Source: Candidatus Zemynaea palustris (GTDB taxonomy: Bacteria; Vulcanimicrobiota; Vulcanimicrobiia; Vulcanimicrobiales; Vulcanimicrobiaceae). Taken from it: a DNA stretch of 32,635 nt. Positions 31,989-32,635 of the stretch are shown one piece after another (within the stretch, counting starts at the first letter, position 1; each line of letters begins with the position of its first letter). The translations under genes were made by a program, and so were the position numbers. The DNA lies in contig PLCB01000044.1 in the NCBI GenBank assembly GCA_003134695.1, forward strand, positions 50,900 through 83,534, read 5' to 3'. The notes beneath the pieces are model-generated. The model made no database searches. It had not been told where the DNA came from and saw nothing but the letters and a program-made list of their open reading frames with translations.

Positions 31989-32635
31989 CTAGCGCACGAG
32001 CCAAAGCCAGAGCGACGTGACGAGCAGCATCGCAGGCACGACGCTCAGGCCGAGGCGTAGGTATTCGAGCGAACTCACCGCGAGCCCGCGCTCGCGTAGG
32101 ATGGACATCCAGAGGATGGTCGCGAGCGACCCCGTCGTCGTGAGATTCGGCCCTAAGTCGACGCCCGCAATCAGTGGATAGGCGAGCCAGCCGTCGGCGC
32201 CCTGGCCGGCGATCGCGCCGGATATCGCCGCGACCGGAAGATTATTGAAAAGATTCGCCGCGAGCGCCGATCCGAAAGAGCCGGCGAGTATCGCCGCGAC
32301 GCGCCCCAAATTGGTTGCGTCGTGCAATGCAACGACCGCCCATTTCAGCAACCCCGCCCGCTCGATCGCATCCAACAGCACGAACAGCCCGGCAAGCAGC
32401 GCGAAGGTCGACCAGCCGATGCGCATCCCGGCCGCGCGCGGCCCCACGTTCGCCGCCAGCAGCACAAGGCCGGCACCGGCAATTGCAATCGGCCCGAGCG
32501 GCCAATCTACGATCAGCGCCAGGACGTACGCGACGGTGACCCCCAGCATCGCGACGAGCGCGCGCCGGGCGCGTGGCTCGAGCGCGGCCGCCGGCTCGAA
32601 CGTGTAACGCCCACGAAGGCTGGATCGGAAGATCG
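31989..32635 (-). CDS. ArsB/NhaD-type permease (5' truncated)
   Basis: The frame stays open to the window end, so the N-terminus lies outside; 214 residues are visible. Seen: four to six membrane helices including WSTFALLAGLFVLLDAIERAG. The ArsB hallmark is SALAANLFNNLPVAAISGA, followed by GVDLGPNLTTTGSLATILWM and YLRLGLSVVP. Known: the N-N-L-P and GPN-x-T-x-TGS motifs mark ArsB arsenite exporters within the IT superfamily; related members carry sodium or anions. No arsR or arsC is visible, so arsenite is likely but unproven. It is followed by the UspA-like gene 19 nt on. Confidence 0.85.
   Translation of the reverse strand, partial: IFRSSLRGRYTFEPAAALEPRARRALVAMLGVTVAYVLALIVDWPLGPIAIAGAGLVLLAANVGPRAAGMRIGWSTFALLAGLFVLLDAIERAGLLKWAVVALHDATNLGRVAAILAGSFGSALAANLFNNLPVAAISGAIAGQGADGWLAYPLIAGVDLGPNLTTTGSLATILWMSILRERGLAVSSLEYLRLGLSVVPAMLLVTSLWLWLVR

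Overview
The window is GC-rich, gene-dense bacterial DNA with about 34 protein genes, many packed with 1-8 nt overlaps or very short gaps. I see no rRNA, tRNA, insertion sequence, prophage or CRISPR array. GTG starts are common and lipoboxes are present. A palindromic site matching the Gram-positive/actinobacterial type of LexA box sits on one gene. This suits a high-GC soil or terrestrial lineage such as Actinomycetota or Eremiobacterota/Vulcanimicrobiota. That placement is inference; no phylogenetic marker is present.

Layout. 1-2742 (+): a cysteine-cluster protein (5' end cut), a PYROXD2/CrtI-like FAD oxidoreductase and an AhpD-fold protein. 2743-4100 (-): DUF4142 secreted protein, a 64-residue Cys/His protein and a DoxX membrane protein. 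4333-9081 (+): a complete branched-chain amino acid-type ABC importer (binding protein, two permeases, two ATPases) behind a structured leader. 9097-9323: a 30-bp tandem repeat and a 51-residue Lmo0937-like membrane protein. 9320-13914 (-): a six-gene run with a lipoprotein, a GH130 glycoside phosphorylase, two small membrane-anchored unknowns and two PLP ammonia-lyase paralogues. About 13995-14708 (+): a secreted two-cysteine protein. 14721-18008 (-): an overlapping four-gene operon with a FAD oxidoreductase, a mini-zincin-like protein, an N-acetylglucosamine-type kinase and a NanE-type epimerase. 18048-18755 (+): a DesVI/TylM1-like N-methyltransferase. 18757-20077 (-): a lipoprotein and a second member of the two-cysteine family. 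20150-20965 (+): a radical SAM protein with a LexA-like box over its start codon. 20962-29207 (-): a five-gene operon with a GH20 hexosaminidase, a transporter fused to a PDZ-like domain, a hydantoinase/oxoprolinase, a GNAT acetyltransferase and a GT39 glycosyltransferase. 29296-31104 (+): a sodium:solute symporter. 31049-32635 (-): an ArsB-type permease (5' end cut), a UspA-like protein and an unknown.

How the parts may work together. GH20, GH130, the sugar kinase, NanE and the symporter suggest salvage of amino sugars or oligosaccharides. The Liv system and the two ammonia-lyases suggest amino acid uptake and deamination. Most interesting are: (1) the LexA-like box on the radical SAM gene; (2) the transporter-PDZ fusion co-transcribed with a lone hydantoinase A subunit; (3) the pair of secreted two-cysteine paralogues, which I cannot assign to a known family; (4) the mini-zincin locked by overlaps inside the kinase/epimerase operon.
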